Positions 1 to 7,739 of a DNA stretch of 25,277 nucleotides are shown piece by piece. Each line of letters begins with the position of its first letter. Positions within the stretch are counted from its first letter, which is position 1. Source of the stretch: Bacteroidales bacterium (GTDB lineage Bacteria; Bacteroidota; Bacteroidia; Bacteroidales; Muribaculaceae); assembly GCA_900770215.1 (NCBI GenBank), contig CAAGJW010000021.1, positions 1 through 25,277 of the forward strand, written 5' to 3'. The position numbers were made by a program, and so were the translations under genes. Under the pieces are notes generated by a model, which was not told the DNA's origin, ran no database searches, and saw only the letters and a list, made by a program, of their open reading frames with translations.

Positions 1-66
1 GACGACACACCGCCCGAACAAATCAAGAACCTGCTCCCATACTACTACAAGAAATCTCGCGAGTAA
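1..66 (+). CDS. 3' end of an unidentified protein (partial)
   Basis: Only the last 21 codons are inside the window. Frame 1 reads DDTPPEQIKN, then LLPYYYKKSRE, then TAA at 64-66. I do not recognise the family from so short a tail. The frame is supported by the terminator hairpin that starts within the last codons and has the stop codon in its loop. The gene is convergent with dnaA, which ends 89 bases further on. Confidence 0.6.
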   Translation, partial: DDTPPEQIKNLLPYYYKKSRE

Positions 67-84
67 TCCCGCGAGATTTTTTTT
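52..84 (+). terminator. Rho-independent terminator of the left-edge gene
   Basis: A perfect 10-bp stem, AAATCTCGCG (52-61) with CGCGAGATTT (70-79), has an 8-base loop and runs into eight T (77-84). The upstream arm lies in coding sequence and the TAA stop sits in the loop. In the minus direction the stem is followed by only three T, so it may stop dnaA transcripts only partly. Confidence 0.85.
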
Positions 85-155
85 GCACATCAGCAAGACG
101 GCTCTTTTCGGATGGTTACAGTAAGCCCGTCGGCGTGAAAAATATAAGAATGATT

Positions 156-1550
156 TTACTTCTTCAATTCAGCCTCGATCTTTTCTACATCCTCTCTGAA
201 AGACTTTTCCACCGAAAGCCGTTGCTCTATTTGCTTGATGGCATGAAGCACGGTTGCATGATTGCGGTCGAGCCGCATACCAATGTTGGTGGACGACAGC
301 TGAGTTTCCTTGCGAGCAAAGTACATCACAAGCTGCCGGGCATCAGATATCTCCCGCTTGCGGGTCTTGCCATAGATGAGCGAGGAGTCGATATTGTAAT
401 GCTTGGCTACCGTCTCGGCAATCATTTCAAAGGTCACCTGCCGCTTGCTGATTTTCACCGAGTTGGCTATCACCGACCGTGCCAGGTCGATAGTGATGTC
501 TTGATTGAGCATGGTAGCATGAGCCAAAAGCGAGACTACAATGCCCTCGAGCTCGCGTATGCTGTCGGTGACATTGCTTGCGATGTAGTCGAGCACCTCG
601 GCAGGTATCACAAGGCCGTCTTGCGAGGCTTTGAGCTCCAGCACGTCGCGACGCAGCACGTAGTCGGGGCGTGACAACTCAACAGTCATGCCCCACTTGA
701 AACGCGAAATGAGGCGAGGCACCATGCCATCGAGCTCACTGGGACGACAGTCGCTCGAGAGTATGAGCTGCTTGCCATGGCTGTGCAGCTGGTTGAAGAT
801 GTGATAAAATGTGTTTTGTGTCTTTTGCTTGCCGGCAAACTCCTGGATGTCGTCAAGGATGAGCACATCCATGCTCTGATAAAAGTTGATGAAATCGTTC
901 ACCTTGTTGTCGCGCACGGCAGTTGTATACTGGCTCTCGAAGATGCGAGCCGTGAGATATAGTACACGTGCGCGCGGGTTATTCTCTTTTATCTTTATGC
1001 CTATGGCCTGAATGAGGTGGGTCTTGCCCACGCCCGTTGGGCCAAAAATAAACAAGGGGTTAAACGTCTTGCAATTGGGGTCGGTAGCTATGGCCATGCC
1101 AATGCTCACTGCAAGCTTGTTGCTCTTGCTGCCGCAATAGTTTTCAAAGGTGTTGCGGGGATTGAGCTGCGGGTCGACGTCGGCATATTGCACAGGCTCA
1201 AATGGGTTGCCCGGTTGGCGTGTCTGAGCCAGGTAGCGGTTGTTGATGACCGTGCTCGAGTTGTCGTTTTCCTCGGTCACCGACTGCTCATGGCTCACCA
1301 CGTCGTAGTTGTAGTAGAGCTTGACTTTACCGAACACTCGCATGATCACAGCCTTGAGCAAGTTGAGATAACGAGACTCGATTTGCTCTACAAAATATTG
1401 TGTGGGAGCGTGCAAAACAAGCTTGCCGTCGTCAAACTTCAAGGCGGTAATGGGCGCAAACCAAGCATTGTACTGCTCGATTGGCAGGTTGTCCTTGATT
1501 ATCGCAAGGCACTCATTCCATTTCTCGATATGTTGACTTGATGCTGTCAT
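156..1550 (-). CDS. dnaA: Chromosomal replication initiator protein DnaA
   Basis: DnaA is an AAA+ ATPase that binds DnaA boxes at the origin, unwinds it and helps load the replicative helicase. The protein is 464 aa. An N-terminal helicase/DiaA-interaction domain (about 1-80) is followed by a variable linker (about 82-135). The AAA+ core has Walker A GPTGVGKTH at 170-178, Walker B LILDDIQ at 230-236 and an arginine of the box VII type in LISRF (R283). The DNA-binding domain ends with the DnaA signature DRNHATVLHAIKQI at 428-441. The start at 1550 is the first ATG of the frame; the upstream extension begins with TTG and would lie above the likely promoter. It is transcribed alone: mlaD is upstream on the same strand but separated by 356 bases with two hairpins. 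I see no cluster of TTATCCACA boxes beside it, so the origin is not obviously here. Confidence 0.97.
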   Translation of the reverse strand: MTASSQHIEKWNECLAIIKDNLPIEQYNAWFAPITALKFDDGKLVLHAPTQYFVEQIESRYLNLLKAVIMRVFGKVKLYYNYDVVSHEQSVTEENDNSSTVINNRYLAQTRQPGNPFEPVQYADVDPQLNPRNTFENYCGSKSNKLAVSIGMAIATDPNCKTFNPLFIFGPTGVGKTHLIQAIGIKIKENNPRARVLYLTARIFESQYTTAVRDNKVNDFINFYQSMDVLILDDIQEFAGKQKTQNTFYHIFNQLHSHGKQLILSSDCRPSELDGMVPRLISRFKWGMTVELSRPDYVLRRDVLELKASQDGLVIPAEVLDYIASNVTDSIRELEGIVVSLLAHATMLNQDITIDLARSVIANSVKISKRQVTFEMIAETVAKHYNIDSSLIYGKTRKREISDARQLVMYFARKETQLSSTNIGMRLDRNHATVLHAIKQIEQRLSVEKSFREDVEKIEAELKK

Positions 1551-1589
1551 TAATAATGATAAAAACAAAAAGAGGTACTTTTTGTAGTA

Positions 1590-1620
1590 CAAAAGTGCAA
1601 CTAAAATTTAATAAAAAAAA
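1590..1620 (-). promoter_or_regulatory. Possible dnaA promoter
   Basis: On the minus strand CACTTTTG (1590-1597) matches the Bacteroidota -7 element TAnnTTTG at all but one of its fixed bases. Nineteen bases upstream lies TTTT (1617-1620), three of four bases of the -33 element TTTG. Transcription would start near 1586 and leave a leader of about 36 bases. The partial palindrome GTACT-N6-AGTAC (1575-1590) lies over the predicted start site and could be an operator. Confidence 0.3.
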
Positions 1621-1770
1621 GACCGATAAAATTTGCTTTTTTTAATGTGCTTCTATTTGTGTTGACTTTCAATGTTTTAATATCACTTTGCTTCTAGGGC
1701 ATTCTATAGCAGAGATGTGGTGGTGTTTAAGTGTCGAGAATCAAGCCTTTTACGCACCACCGTAAAGATT

Positions 1771-1795
1771 GGGGCGAGAAAACTGTTCTCGCCCC
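1771..1795. terminator. GC-rich hairpin downstream of mlaD
   Basis: A perfect 10-bp stem, GGGGCGAGAA (1771-1780) with TTCTCGCCCC (1786-1795), closes a 5-base loop. No long T run follows on either strand (AATCTTTACGG on minus, GTTGATTTT on plus), so it may act as a weak terminator in either direction or stabilise a transcript 3' end. Confidence 0.5.
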
Positions 1796-1857
1796 GTTGA
1801 TTTTAAATTGCCGATACGAGCATGACTTAGCCTAAAACAGTGTTCAGAAAAAAGGAA

Positions 1858-1882
1858 TTTATTTAGAATACATCTAAATAAA
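1858..1882 (-). terminator. AT-rich hairpin, probable mlaD terminator
   Basis: A perfect 10-bp stem, TTTATTTAGA (1858-1867) with TCTAAATAAA (1873-1882), encloses a 5-base loop. It lies 24 bases after the mlaD stop. On the minus strand the stem is followed by TTCCTTTTTT, a fair T-rich tail, which gives the orientation. Confidence 0.5.
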
Positions 1883-1906
1883 CTCCCCTATTGTTTTTGA
1901 TGAAAA

Positions 1907-2860
1907 TCAGAAAACCTTGATCGTGATATATTTCTTGGGGTTCTGCTTGATGTCTTCCAACAAAGCTTGCAAGCTGGCCACAGCTCCACTGGCACTCTGA
2001 TACAGCTGGCGGTCGTGCATGAGCATCCCAATCGACGAGTTGGGATTGTTGAGTTGGGCCGAGAGCTGTTGCACATTGGCCAGCGTGCGGTTCAAGCGTG
2101 CCAGCGTGGTGTCGAGGGGCATGTTTTTGAGCGAATAGGTGAGCTCGTTCAGGTTGCCCGAGGTCTTCTGCAAGTCCTTGGCCAGGATGCTGGCATTGGT
2201 GACAGCGCCGTTGGCATTGACAACAACACCATTCACGTTGTCGAGCAATTGAGGCATACGCGAGTTGACCACAGCAAGCAGTTGGGCAAGTTCAATCGAG
2301 CTCTTGTTGAGCTCGGTTGTGATCTGGTCGAGCCTGGTGACCGATGCATTGAGCGCGGGATTGGCCATGATAGTGTTCACACTGCCCAAAATTGAGTCTA
2401 CCTTGGGAAGCATAACCTCAACGCTGGGCATCACCTTTGACGAGACTTGATCCATCAGCCCGCCGCCCACAGGCAGTGTCGGGATGGTAGATCCAGGCTT
2501 GTAATAAGACTTGGCATCGCTCAGGTTCAGGTTAAGTACCGACGAGCCCAGCAGCGAGGTGGCCAAGGAGATCGTGCTGCCCTTGGGCACTTTCAAATTC
2601 TTGTCAAAGCTCATCTCGACCACGATCTGATTTTTGTCGTAGTCATAGTTTATGCTGCGTATTTGGCCAACGGTGTAGCCGTTGACATTGACGGGTGAGG
2701 AAACGGCCAAATCCTCCACCTTGGCAAAACGGGCATAAAATGTTGTGTTAGATGAAAAGATATTGGATCCTTTCAGGAACTCAATGCCCCAATACAACAA
2801 GAAAAGGCTCACGAGCACCGTGGCCCCAATGTAGATATTCCGCTTGGAAACTGATTTCAT
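1907..2860 (-). CDS. MlaD/MCE-domain lipid transport protein
   Basis: The 317-aa protein has an N-terminal membrane anchor (about residues 10-26) and one MCE domain (about 38-115) with the typical stretch SSPVNVNGYTVGQI. A long, largely helical C-terminal part follows, rich in Asn, Leu and Ser. MCE proteins form hexameric rings held in the inner membrane that pass phospholipids between the membranes, together with an MlaE permease and MlaF ATPase. Neither partner gene is in the window. In many Bacteroidota I recall an N-acetylmuramoyl-alanine amidase gene next to this one; here the upstream neighbour is aroE on the other strand. The assignment to the MCE family is firm, but the exact substrate is inference. 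Confidence 0.9.
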   Translation of the reverse strand: MKSVSKRNIYIGATVLVSLFLLYWGIEFLKGSNIFSSNTTFYARFAKVEDLAVSSPVNVNGYTVGQIRSINYDYDKNQIVVEMSFDKNLKVPKGSTISLATSLLGSSVLNLNLSDAKSYYKPGSTIPTLPVGGGLMDQVSSKVMPSVEVMLPKVDSILGSVNTIMANPALNASVTRLDQITTELNKSSIELAQLLAVVNSRMPQLLDNVNGVVVNANGAVTNASILAKDLQKTSGNLNELTYSLKNMPLDTTLARLNRTLANVQQLSAQLNNPNSSIGMLMHDRQLYQSASGAVASLQALLEDIKQNPKKYITIKVF

Positions 2861-2906
2861 CGTTTAAATCTTGATTGGTCAATACCAATTAATAAATAAT
2901 TCTCGA

Positions 2907-2914
2907 CAAAAGTA
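2907..2914 (-). promoter_or_regulatory. Promoter -7 element for mlaD
   Basis: TACTTTTG on the minus strand is a full match to the Bacteroidota -7 consensus TAnnTTTG, about 47 bases upstream of the mlaD ATG. I see no clear TTTG at the expected -33 distance. Confidence 0.45.
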
Positions 2915-3043
2915 CGAATAAAATATTGATTGATATTGTTCCATAGTGATTTTATTATAGTCAAATTGGCTGTAGTTGGTAGTCAAAAACTCTTCTCTTC
3001 AAAATAAATGTAAAATTTATGACTGTAATAGAGAATTTTGTTG

Positions 3044-3051
3044 TAAATTTG
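3044..3051 (+). promoter_or_regulatory. Promoter -7 element for aroE-comEC
   Basis: TAAATTTG is a full match to TAnnTTTG and lies about 40 bases before the aroE ATG. No good -33 TTTG is visible near 3021. It is divergent from the mlaD promoter, with about 130 bases between the two cores. Confidence 0.45.
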
Positions 3052-3090
3052 TAAAAAAGAGTATAAAGAAATCGAAAATCACGACATCAC

Positions 3091-3858
3091 ATGGCAGTGC
3101 AGTTCTCAACAAAAAAGCTTTACGGGCTCATTGGCTACCCACTGGCCCACTCGTTCTCAATGGAATACTTCAATCAAAAATTCAAGGCCGAGCACATCGA
3201 TGCCGAGTATCTTAATTTTGAGATTGAAGACATAGGCCAATTGATGGAGGTCATCAGTGAGTATCCCAATCTCGACGGTCTCAATGTGACAGCTCCCTAT
3301 AAGGAGCAAGTCATTCCCTACCTGGACTCGGTCGATGACGGAGCTCGGTCGATAGGTGCTGTAAATGTAATTAAATTTATTAGGAATGATAAGGAAAACG
3401 AGCTGAAGCTGAGAGGATACAACAGCGATGTGATAGGCTTCGGCAAGTCGATTGAACCATACATCGACACTGAGCACAAGCAGGCTATGGTGCTTGGCAC
3501 TGGCGGTGCCTCCAAGGCCGTGAGCTATGCGCTCAACAAGTTTGGCGTTGAGGTCATGCATGTATCGCGCAGGAAATCGGCCTCGACTGTGACCTATGAA
3601 GAACTCACCAAGGCTATGGTGCACGAGCACAAAATCATTGTCAACACCACGCCACTCGGCATGTTTCCCGACGTGGACAGATGCCCCGATTTTCCTTTCC
3701 GTTTCTTGACCAAAGAGCACTTGTGCTATGACCTCATTTATAATCCCGATGAGACACTATTCATGAAGAAATCTAAGGAGCAAGGCGCCGAAGTGAAAAA
3801 CGGACTTGAGATGCTTTTGCTACAAGGTTTCGCAGCCTATGAGATTTGGACGAAATAG
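3091..3858 (+). CDS. aroE: Shikimate dehydrogenase
   Basis: AroE reduces 3-dehydroshikimate to shikimate with NADPH, the fourth step of chorismate and aromatic amino acid synthesis, in the cytoplasm. The 255-aa protein has the substrate-binding start YGLIGYPLAHSFS (11-23), NVTAPYKE with the catalytic lysine at 71, and its partner aspartate in YNSD (D113). The NADP-binding loop LGTGGASKA (135-143), NTTPLGMFPD and a C-terminal NGLEMLLLQG follow. The motif usually written HSxSP reads HSFSM here. It is slightly shorter than E. coli AroE (272 aa), as is common in this phylum. comEC starts 18 bases later and is probably cotranscribed. I see no allosteric or attenuation signal. Confidence 0.96.
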   Translation: MAVQFSTKKLYGLIGYPLAHSFSMEYFNQKFKAEHIDAEYLNFEIEDIGQLMEVISEYPNLDGLNVTAPYKEQVIPYLDSVDDGARSIGAVNVIKFIRNDKENELKLRGYNSDVIGFGKSIEPYIDTEHKQAMVLGTGGASKAVSYALNKFGVEVMHVSRRKSASTVTYEELTKAMVHEHKIIVNTTPLGMFPDVDRCPDFPFRFLTKEHLCYDLIYNPDETLFMKKSKEQGAEVKNGLEMLLLQGFAAYEIWTK

Positions 3859-3876
3859 AGCCAATTCTTTTCGTGT

Positions 3877-5955
3877 ATGATGCCACCTAATGTGTTGTCG
3901 AGGTACCCTGTTGCAAGATTGCTTGTCCCTCTCATTGCAGGCATCCTCTTGGGAAATGCCATAGGCACACGCATGCTGGGCATTCCGTTTGCCCTCATTG
4001 CAGTTGGCATTGCTTCATATATTGCTCTGTCGACATGCAGCAGGAGTGCCTCGGCCAGGTTTGCAACAAGGCCCTATTTCATTGTGTCAATTGCAGTCTT
4101 GGCAATGGCAGTGGGATGTCTCGCACAAATGCTCACCTATCAGGCACCGTTGAACCTTGCTTGGATCAACAGGCAGAAAATAGTGGTTGCATCTATCGAC
4201 GACATTAAGTACAAAGACTTCTCAATGCAATTGACCGTGACATTGATAGCCTGCTCTAATGGGGCAAAAAGCACACCTGTCAACGCCGTGGCAATGGTAA
4301 CGACTCGAGGGTGCAACTACCTGCTTGGCAGCGGCGACCTTGTGGCGTTCAAGCCCAATCTTGAGCCAGTGAGAAATCTTGGCAACCCCGATGAGATTGA
4401 CTATGCAAGCCTGCTAAGGCGCCAAGGCATATACTACATGCAACATCTCTCGGCAAGTAGGCTTGTGAAATACGGGCATAGCCGCACGTTCTCTTCCTGG
4501 TTGGCCAAGCAACGAAACAAAATGGTGCACAGCATTCTCAACTCACAGCTCAGTGTGCCTTGCCAGCACATGGTGGCAGCACTGATACTTGGCAGCAAGG
4601 ATCTTGTCGACAAAGACACCCGCTGGCAGTATTCCAATGCTGGGGTTGCCCACATCTTGGCATTGAGTGGCCTGCACGTGGGTATACTTTCTGTCATTAT
4701 CTGGTGGATCCTCATGCCGCTCGACTACTTGCGACTCAAGAAATTGCGGCTTGCTATCACTATTGCGGGCATTGCAGCTTTCGACATTTTCACGGGCATG
4801 TCGCCCTCGGTGATGCGAGCATCGATAATGATAAGCTTTGTACTCGTTGCACGCATTCTTTACAGGAAATCGCTGCCGATCAATGCATTGTTGTCGTCGG
4901 CTCTGTTTATACTGGTTTTCGACCCCAATGCGCTATTCAGTGTGGGATTTCAATTGAGTTTCATCACTGTATTTGCTATTTTGCTATTCTCACCACAGCC
5001 CAAACCGGGAAAAAACTGGGCTTTGCAGGCGATGAAATCAACTTTGATCACGTCGACGATTGCAATGGCTTCGACTCTTGTCTTGACTGCTTATTACTTC
5101 CATTCGATCTCCACCCTGTCGATATGGTCCAATCTTCTCATTCTTCCAGTTTTCCCTGTGTTTATGGTTTCGGCGGCATTTTTTGTGATTTTCCTGGCGT
5201 TAGGAGGGGAGATTACAGTGCTTGAACGTGTTGTTGAGGGCATTTACAATTATGTGAACTCGGTTGTGACAACAATTTCCAGGTTCCCGTTGTCGCACAT
5301 CGACGGCATCTACATCACAGGCTTCGAGGTGATTCTTTTCTATGCTATTCTTGCTATTATTTCTCTCGCCGTGATGACACGCCAGAGGAGGCTGACTATT
5401 CCTATGGTTGCTCTGCTGGCCGTTGCCCTGGGCTACAGGTGCTGGTTCAACTTTTCTACCCCTGCAAGTGGGACGGTGATATTTAATTCTTATGACTCTA
5501 CTCCATTTTTTGCTTTTGAAAACAATCGTGGCTATCTATGGACTGGCGATGAGAGTGATGTCGATGTTGCTGACTTTGAACGACAACACATGGCGTTTTT
5601 GGCTCACTACAGTGTGTCGCATGTGGAGGCCGTGAAAGGCACAACACGCCGTGCAGGCTTCTTTTTCAAGCCTCCTTATTGTTATATGGGCGGGAAAAGA
5701 ATGGTAGCTGTGGGCGCTGGCAAGTGGAAAAAGACATCGGCCCGCAAGCGACTGGCCGTTGACTACATGGTGCTCACCAAGCAATGCCATGCACGTATTG
5801 CCGACTTGCTTAAGATCTATATGCCGCACACCGTCGTCATTTCGGGCGACGTCTACACCCAGGAAGAAGCACGCATGCAGCACGAGTGTGACTCCTTGGG
5901 CATCAAATACATCTCTCTTCGCCAGCATGGAGCTTTGTGCCAGCTGGGCAATTAA
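3877..5955 (+). CDS. comEC: ComEC/Rec2 family competence channel protein
   Basis: ComEC is the inner-membrane channel that carries single-stranded DNA into the cytoplasm in naturally competent bacteria. The 692-aa product starts with membrane segments and a DUF4131-like region (about 30-190). The multi-spanning competence domain (about 235-500) has the signatures HILALSGLHVGIL (259-271), FTGMSPSVMRASIM and FSVGFQLSF. After about residue 526 comes a soluble tail of roughly 165 aa. It lacks the HxHxDH metal-binding motif of the metallo-beta-lactamase domain found at the end of ComEC in Bacillus, so it is unlikely to be a nuclease. ATG at 3877 was taken; ATG at 3880 is equally possible. The stop overlaps that of the convergent NlpC/P60 gene. 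Whether this organism takes up DNA cannot be told from this gene alone. Confidence 0.92.
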   Translation: MMPPNVLSRYPVARLLVPLIAGILLGNAIGTRMLGIPFALIAVGIASYIALSTCSRSASARFATRPYFIVSIAVLAMAVGCLAQMLTYQAPLNLAWINRQKIVVASIDDIKYKDFSMQLTVTLIACSNGAKSTPVNAVAMVTTRGCNYLLGSGDLVAFKPNLEPVRNLGNPDEIDYASLLRRQGIYYMQHLSASRLVKYGHSRTFSSWLAKQRNKMVHSILNSQLSVPCQHMVAALILGSKDLVDKDTRWQYSNAGVAHILALSGLHVGILSVIIWWILMPLDYLRLKKLRLAITIAGIAAFDIFTGMSPSVMRASIMISFVLVARILYRKSLPINALLSSALFILVFDPNALFSVGFQLSFITVFAILLFSPQPKPGKNWALQAMKSTLITSTIAMASTLVLTAYYFHSISTLSIWSNLLILPVFPVFMVSAAFFVIFLALGGEITVLERVVEGIYNYVNSVVTTISRFPLSHIDGIYITGFEVILFYAILAIISLAVMTRQRRLTIPMVALLAVALGYRCWFNFSTPASGTVIFNSYDSTPFFAFENNRGYLWTGDESDVDVADFERQHMAFLAHYSVSHVEAVKGTTRRAGFFFKPPYCYMGGKRMVAVGAGKWKKTSARKRLAVDYMVLTKQCHARIADLLKIYMPHTVVISGDVYTQEEARMQHECDSLGIKYISLRQHGALCQLGN

Positions 5956-6512
5956 CGGCACACTCTGCCGGCAGCCACCCAATGTGCAATCCAGTAATTC
6001 TGGTTCAGGTCGGCCACAACCACCCCCCGCGAGGAGGCATGTACAAATTTGTTTTCTTTTAGATAGAGGCCCACATGGTTGATGTCGCCCGTGTTGGTAG
6101 CACGGGTGCAGAAGAACACCAAATCGCCTTCGTCTAAGTCATCTTTGTTGATTTTGCGGCAATTTTGTTGAAATATCTTGGCCGAGTTACGCTGAATGTT
6201 TTTCCCATACACAGTTTTATACACTTCCATCACAAAGCCCGAGCAATCGGCTCCATCCTTGCTATGACCTCCGTAGAGGTAGGGCACGCCCAGCCAGCTT
6301 TTCACCTCACGATACAAGCGCTTGTTATCGCCTGGGCCTAAGTCTATAGACAGGCTTTTCCACTCATTGGGTATTGTTGTTATTGCTGTCGCCTGGCCTC
6401 TCCCACTCTTGGGGCGAGACGTGCCGGCCCCCTTTGTCACGTGGCACGACACGAGCGACAACGTCATCAACGATGCAATCGCAGCGACAATGATATGTCC
6501 TATTTTTCTCAT
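5952..6512 (-). CDS. NlpC/P60 family peptidoglycan endopeptidase lipoprotein
   Basis: This 186-aa protein is probably an envelope cell-wall hydrolase that cuts the D-Glu-diaminopimelate bond of stem peptides. A signal peptide ends in the lipobox LVSC, with Cys23 as the lipidated residue. A low-complexity linker (24-60) leads into the NlpC/P60 domain (about 65-186). The catalytic cysteine is in DCSGF (Cys90), the histidine in INHVGLYL (His146), and the third polar residue is probably His158 in FVHASSRG. All three are present, so it should be active. It has no separate cell-wall binding domain. Its last codon overlaps the comEC stop on the other strand. An imperfect inverted repeat lies in its leader (6531-6582), and no TAnnTTTG promoter is visible upstream. 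Confidence 0.93.
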   Translation of the reverse strand: MRKIGHIIVAAIASLMTLSLVSCHVTKGAGTSRPKSGRGQATAITTIPNEWKSLSIDLGPGDNKRLYREVKSWLGVPYLYGGHSKDGADCSGFVMEVYKTVYGKNIQRNSAKIFQQNCRKINKDDLDEGDLVFFCTRATNTGDINHVGLYLKENKFVHASSRGVVVADLNQNYWIAHWVAAGRVCR

Positions 6513-6530
6513 GCCGTAATGATAAACAAG

Positions 6531-6582
6531 AATGTGCTAAAGAAAGGAACACCTCTATAGATATCACAGTCTTCAGCACATT
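6531..6582 (-). repeat. Inverted repeat in the leader of the NlpC/P60 gene
   Basis: AATGTGCTAAAG (6531-6542) pairs with CTTCAGCACATT (6571-6582) over 12 positions around a 28-base loop. In minus-strand RNA the single non-identical position becomes a G-U pair, so the stem is fully paired in the direction of transcription. It lies 25 bases after the DUF5606 stop and 18 bases before the NlpC/P60 ATG. No strong U run follows, so it may be an attenuator, a processing site or a weak terminator. Confidence 0.4.
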
Positions 6583-6607
6583 GCTTTATGATCTTAAATT
6601 GTGTTTT

Positions 6608-7057
6608 CTACTTGGTGTCTTGCTTGTCTTGGTCATTGGACTCTTGCCCGTCGGTCTCTTTTTTCTCTTCTTCTTTAAAGGTAGTGTATCCGGCATTGAC
6701 AAGGATGTTGTACCAGTTGATCACTTTTTTGATATCGGTCTTGTAAACTCGATCTACATCGTAGTTGGGCAGCACTCCCTTGAAAAACTCATCAAGGGCC
6801 TCGGCAGTCTTATAGCTGGCACTGTCGAGGGCCTTGCCGTCATATTTCTCAAGAATGGATTGAAACACATTGCTCAACGGCACATCATCGCCTGTTGTGT
6901 ATATCGCAACATCTCCCAGCGAGATGATTTTGTCGCGTGAATGTGCTGGCTGGCGCTTGTGGTCGACAAGACTTTCCACAATCACAAGATTTTTGCCGTA
7001 GCTGATCAATTTGTACAGGCCCGGCTTGCCTGAAATACATAATACTTCTTTCAACAT
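6608..7057 (-). CDS. DUF5606 family protein
   Basis: A 149-aa cytoplasmic protein without signal peptide or membrane segment. The start MLKEVLCISGKPGLYKL, followed by a stretch ending in HSRDKIISLGDVAIYT, matches the DUF5606 family as I know it from Bacteroidota. A second conserved part (about 60-125) contains VFQSILEKY and DIKKVINWYNILV. The last 25 residues are a charged, probably disordered tail (EEEKKETDGQ and onward). The function is not known. The gene has its own promoter (7101-7108) and follows coaE on the same strand. I recall it next to coaE in other Bacteroidales, which suggests a housekeeping role, but no specific activity can be inferred. Confidence 0.85.
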   Translation of the reverse strand: MLKEVLCISGKPGLYKLISYGKNLVIVESLVDHKRQPAHSRDKIISLGDVAIYTTGDDVPLSNVFQSILEKYDGKALDSASYKTAEALDEFFKGVLPNYDVDRVYKTDIKKVINWYNILVNAGYTTFKEEEKKETDGQESNDQDKQDTK

Positions 7058-7100
7058 AAAATCCTTGTTATTTTCTTATGATATTCCTATAAAATGATTG

Positions 7101-7108
7101 CAAAGATA
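7101..7108 (-). promoter_or_regulatory. Promoter -7 element for the DUF5606 gene
   Basis: TATCTTTG on the minus strand, followed by C, fully matches TAnnTTTG. It lies 43 bases upstream of the ATG. No clear -33 TTTG is seen at 19-21 bases. Confidence 0.5.
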
Positions 7109-7163
7109 ATGAAAATTTTAACTTTATGCCATCATCGATAAGACGCTTTGGCCAAAATATAGG

Positions 7164-7736
7164 TTACTTTAACAATCTCATGACTTGAGGCAGCAAGGCT
7201 TCAATGCCATCGTTGACGATGATATGTGTCTTGGCATCGACGATCTCCTCGGAGGCTTGTGACTTAATACGGGCGAGCACCTCGGCCTCGGTGAGACCGT
7301 TGCGAGCCATCACACGTTGCACCCTTGTGCGTACTGGTGCTGTCACCTTCCATACGCCGTCTACAATATCACACAGCCCGCTCCCGTAAAGCAATGCTGT
7401 CTCGACAAAGGCGAATTGCGACGGGCATCGGCTTGCCCATTGCTGCAAGTCATGCCTCACTGCCGGATGAACTATGCCATTCAAGTCGCTTAAGGCCTCG
7501 TTGTGGCCAAACACGATTTGCGACAACTTGTGAGCGTCGAGCTCCCCGCTTTGGTGATAAATCGTTGAACCGAAACGGGCAACAAGACGTGCCTTCACAC
7601 ACGGGGACTCGTTCATAAGGTGGCGGGCATGCATGTCGGTGTCATACACAGTATAGCCCATGACCTTCAAGATGCGCGACACGACGCTCTTGCCGCTTCC
7701 TATGCCTCCCGTTATTGCAATGAGTCTTGAAGCCAT
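7164..7736 (-). CDS. coaE: Dephospho-CoA kinase
   Basis: CoaE phosphorylates the 3' hydroxyl of dephospho-CoA with ATP, the last step of coenzyme A synthesis. The 190-aa protein carries the P-loop GGIGSGKS (10-17), the family motif YDTDMHARHL with Asp34 as the likely catalytic base, and IVHPAVR (His90-Pro91) of the CoA-binding region. FVETALLYGSG and VTAPVRTRVQRVMAR (lid region) follow. Length and motifs are normal. It is the last gene of the nusB-yajC-ybbR-coaE operon and starts 3 bases after the ybbR stop, so translation is probably coupled. No terminator is obvious after it. Confidence 0.96.
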   Translation of the reverse strand: MASRLIAITGGIGSGKSVVSRILKVMGYTVYDTDMHARHLMNESPCVKARLVARFGSTIYHQSGELDAHKLSQIVFGHNEALSDLNGIVHPAVRHDLQQWASRCPSQFAFVETALLYGSGLCDIVDGVWKVTAPVRTRVQRVMARNGLTEAEVLARIKSQASEEIVDAKTHIIVNDGIEALLPQVMRLLK

Positions 7737-7739
7737 GTC

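Larger units (their letters stand above)
1551..1906. other. Intergenic region between mlaD and dnaA
   Basis: This 356-base, mostly AT-rich stretch has no credible reading frame on either strand. It holds two hairpins that can end mlaD transcription (1858-1882 and 1771-1795), then about 150 bases in which I see nothing definite, then the likely dnaA promoter. I found no tRNA-like fold and no exact DnaA box. Confidence 0.6.

Noticed and set aside
1551..1592. Longer dnaA start at 1592
   Set aside because: The first codon is TTG and there is no ATG before 1550; the extension would cover the likely transcription start.
7147..7156. Palindrome TTTGGCCAAA after coaE
   Set aside because: A 10-base palindrome without loop or T run; too short to call a terminator or operator.
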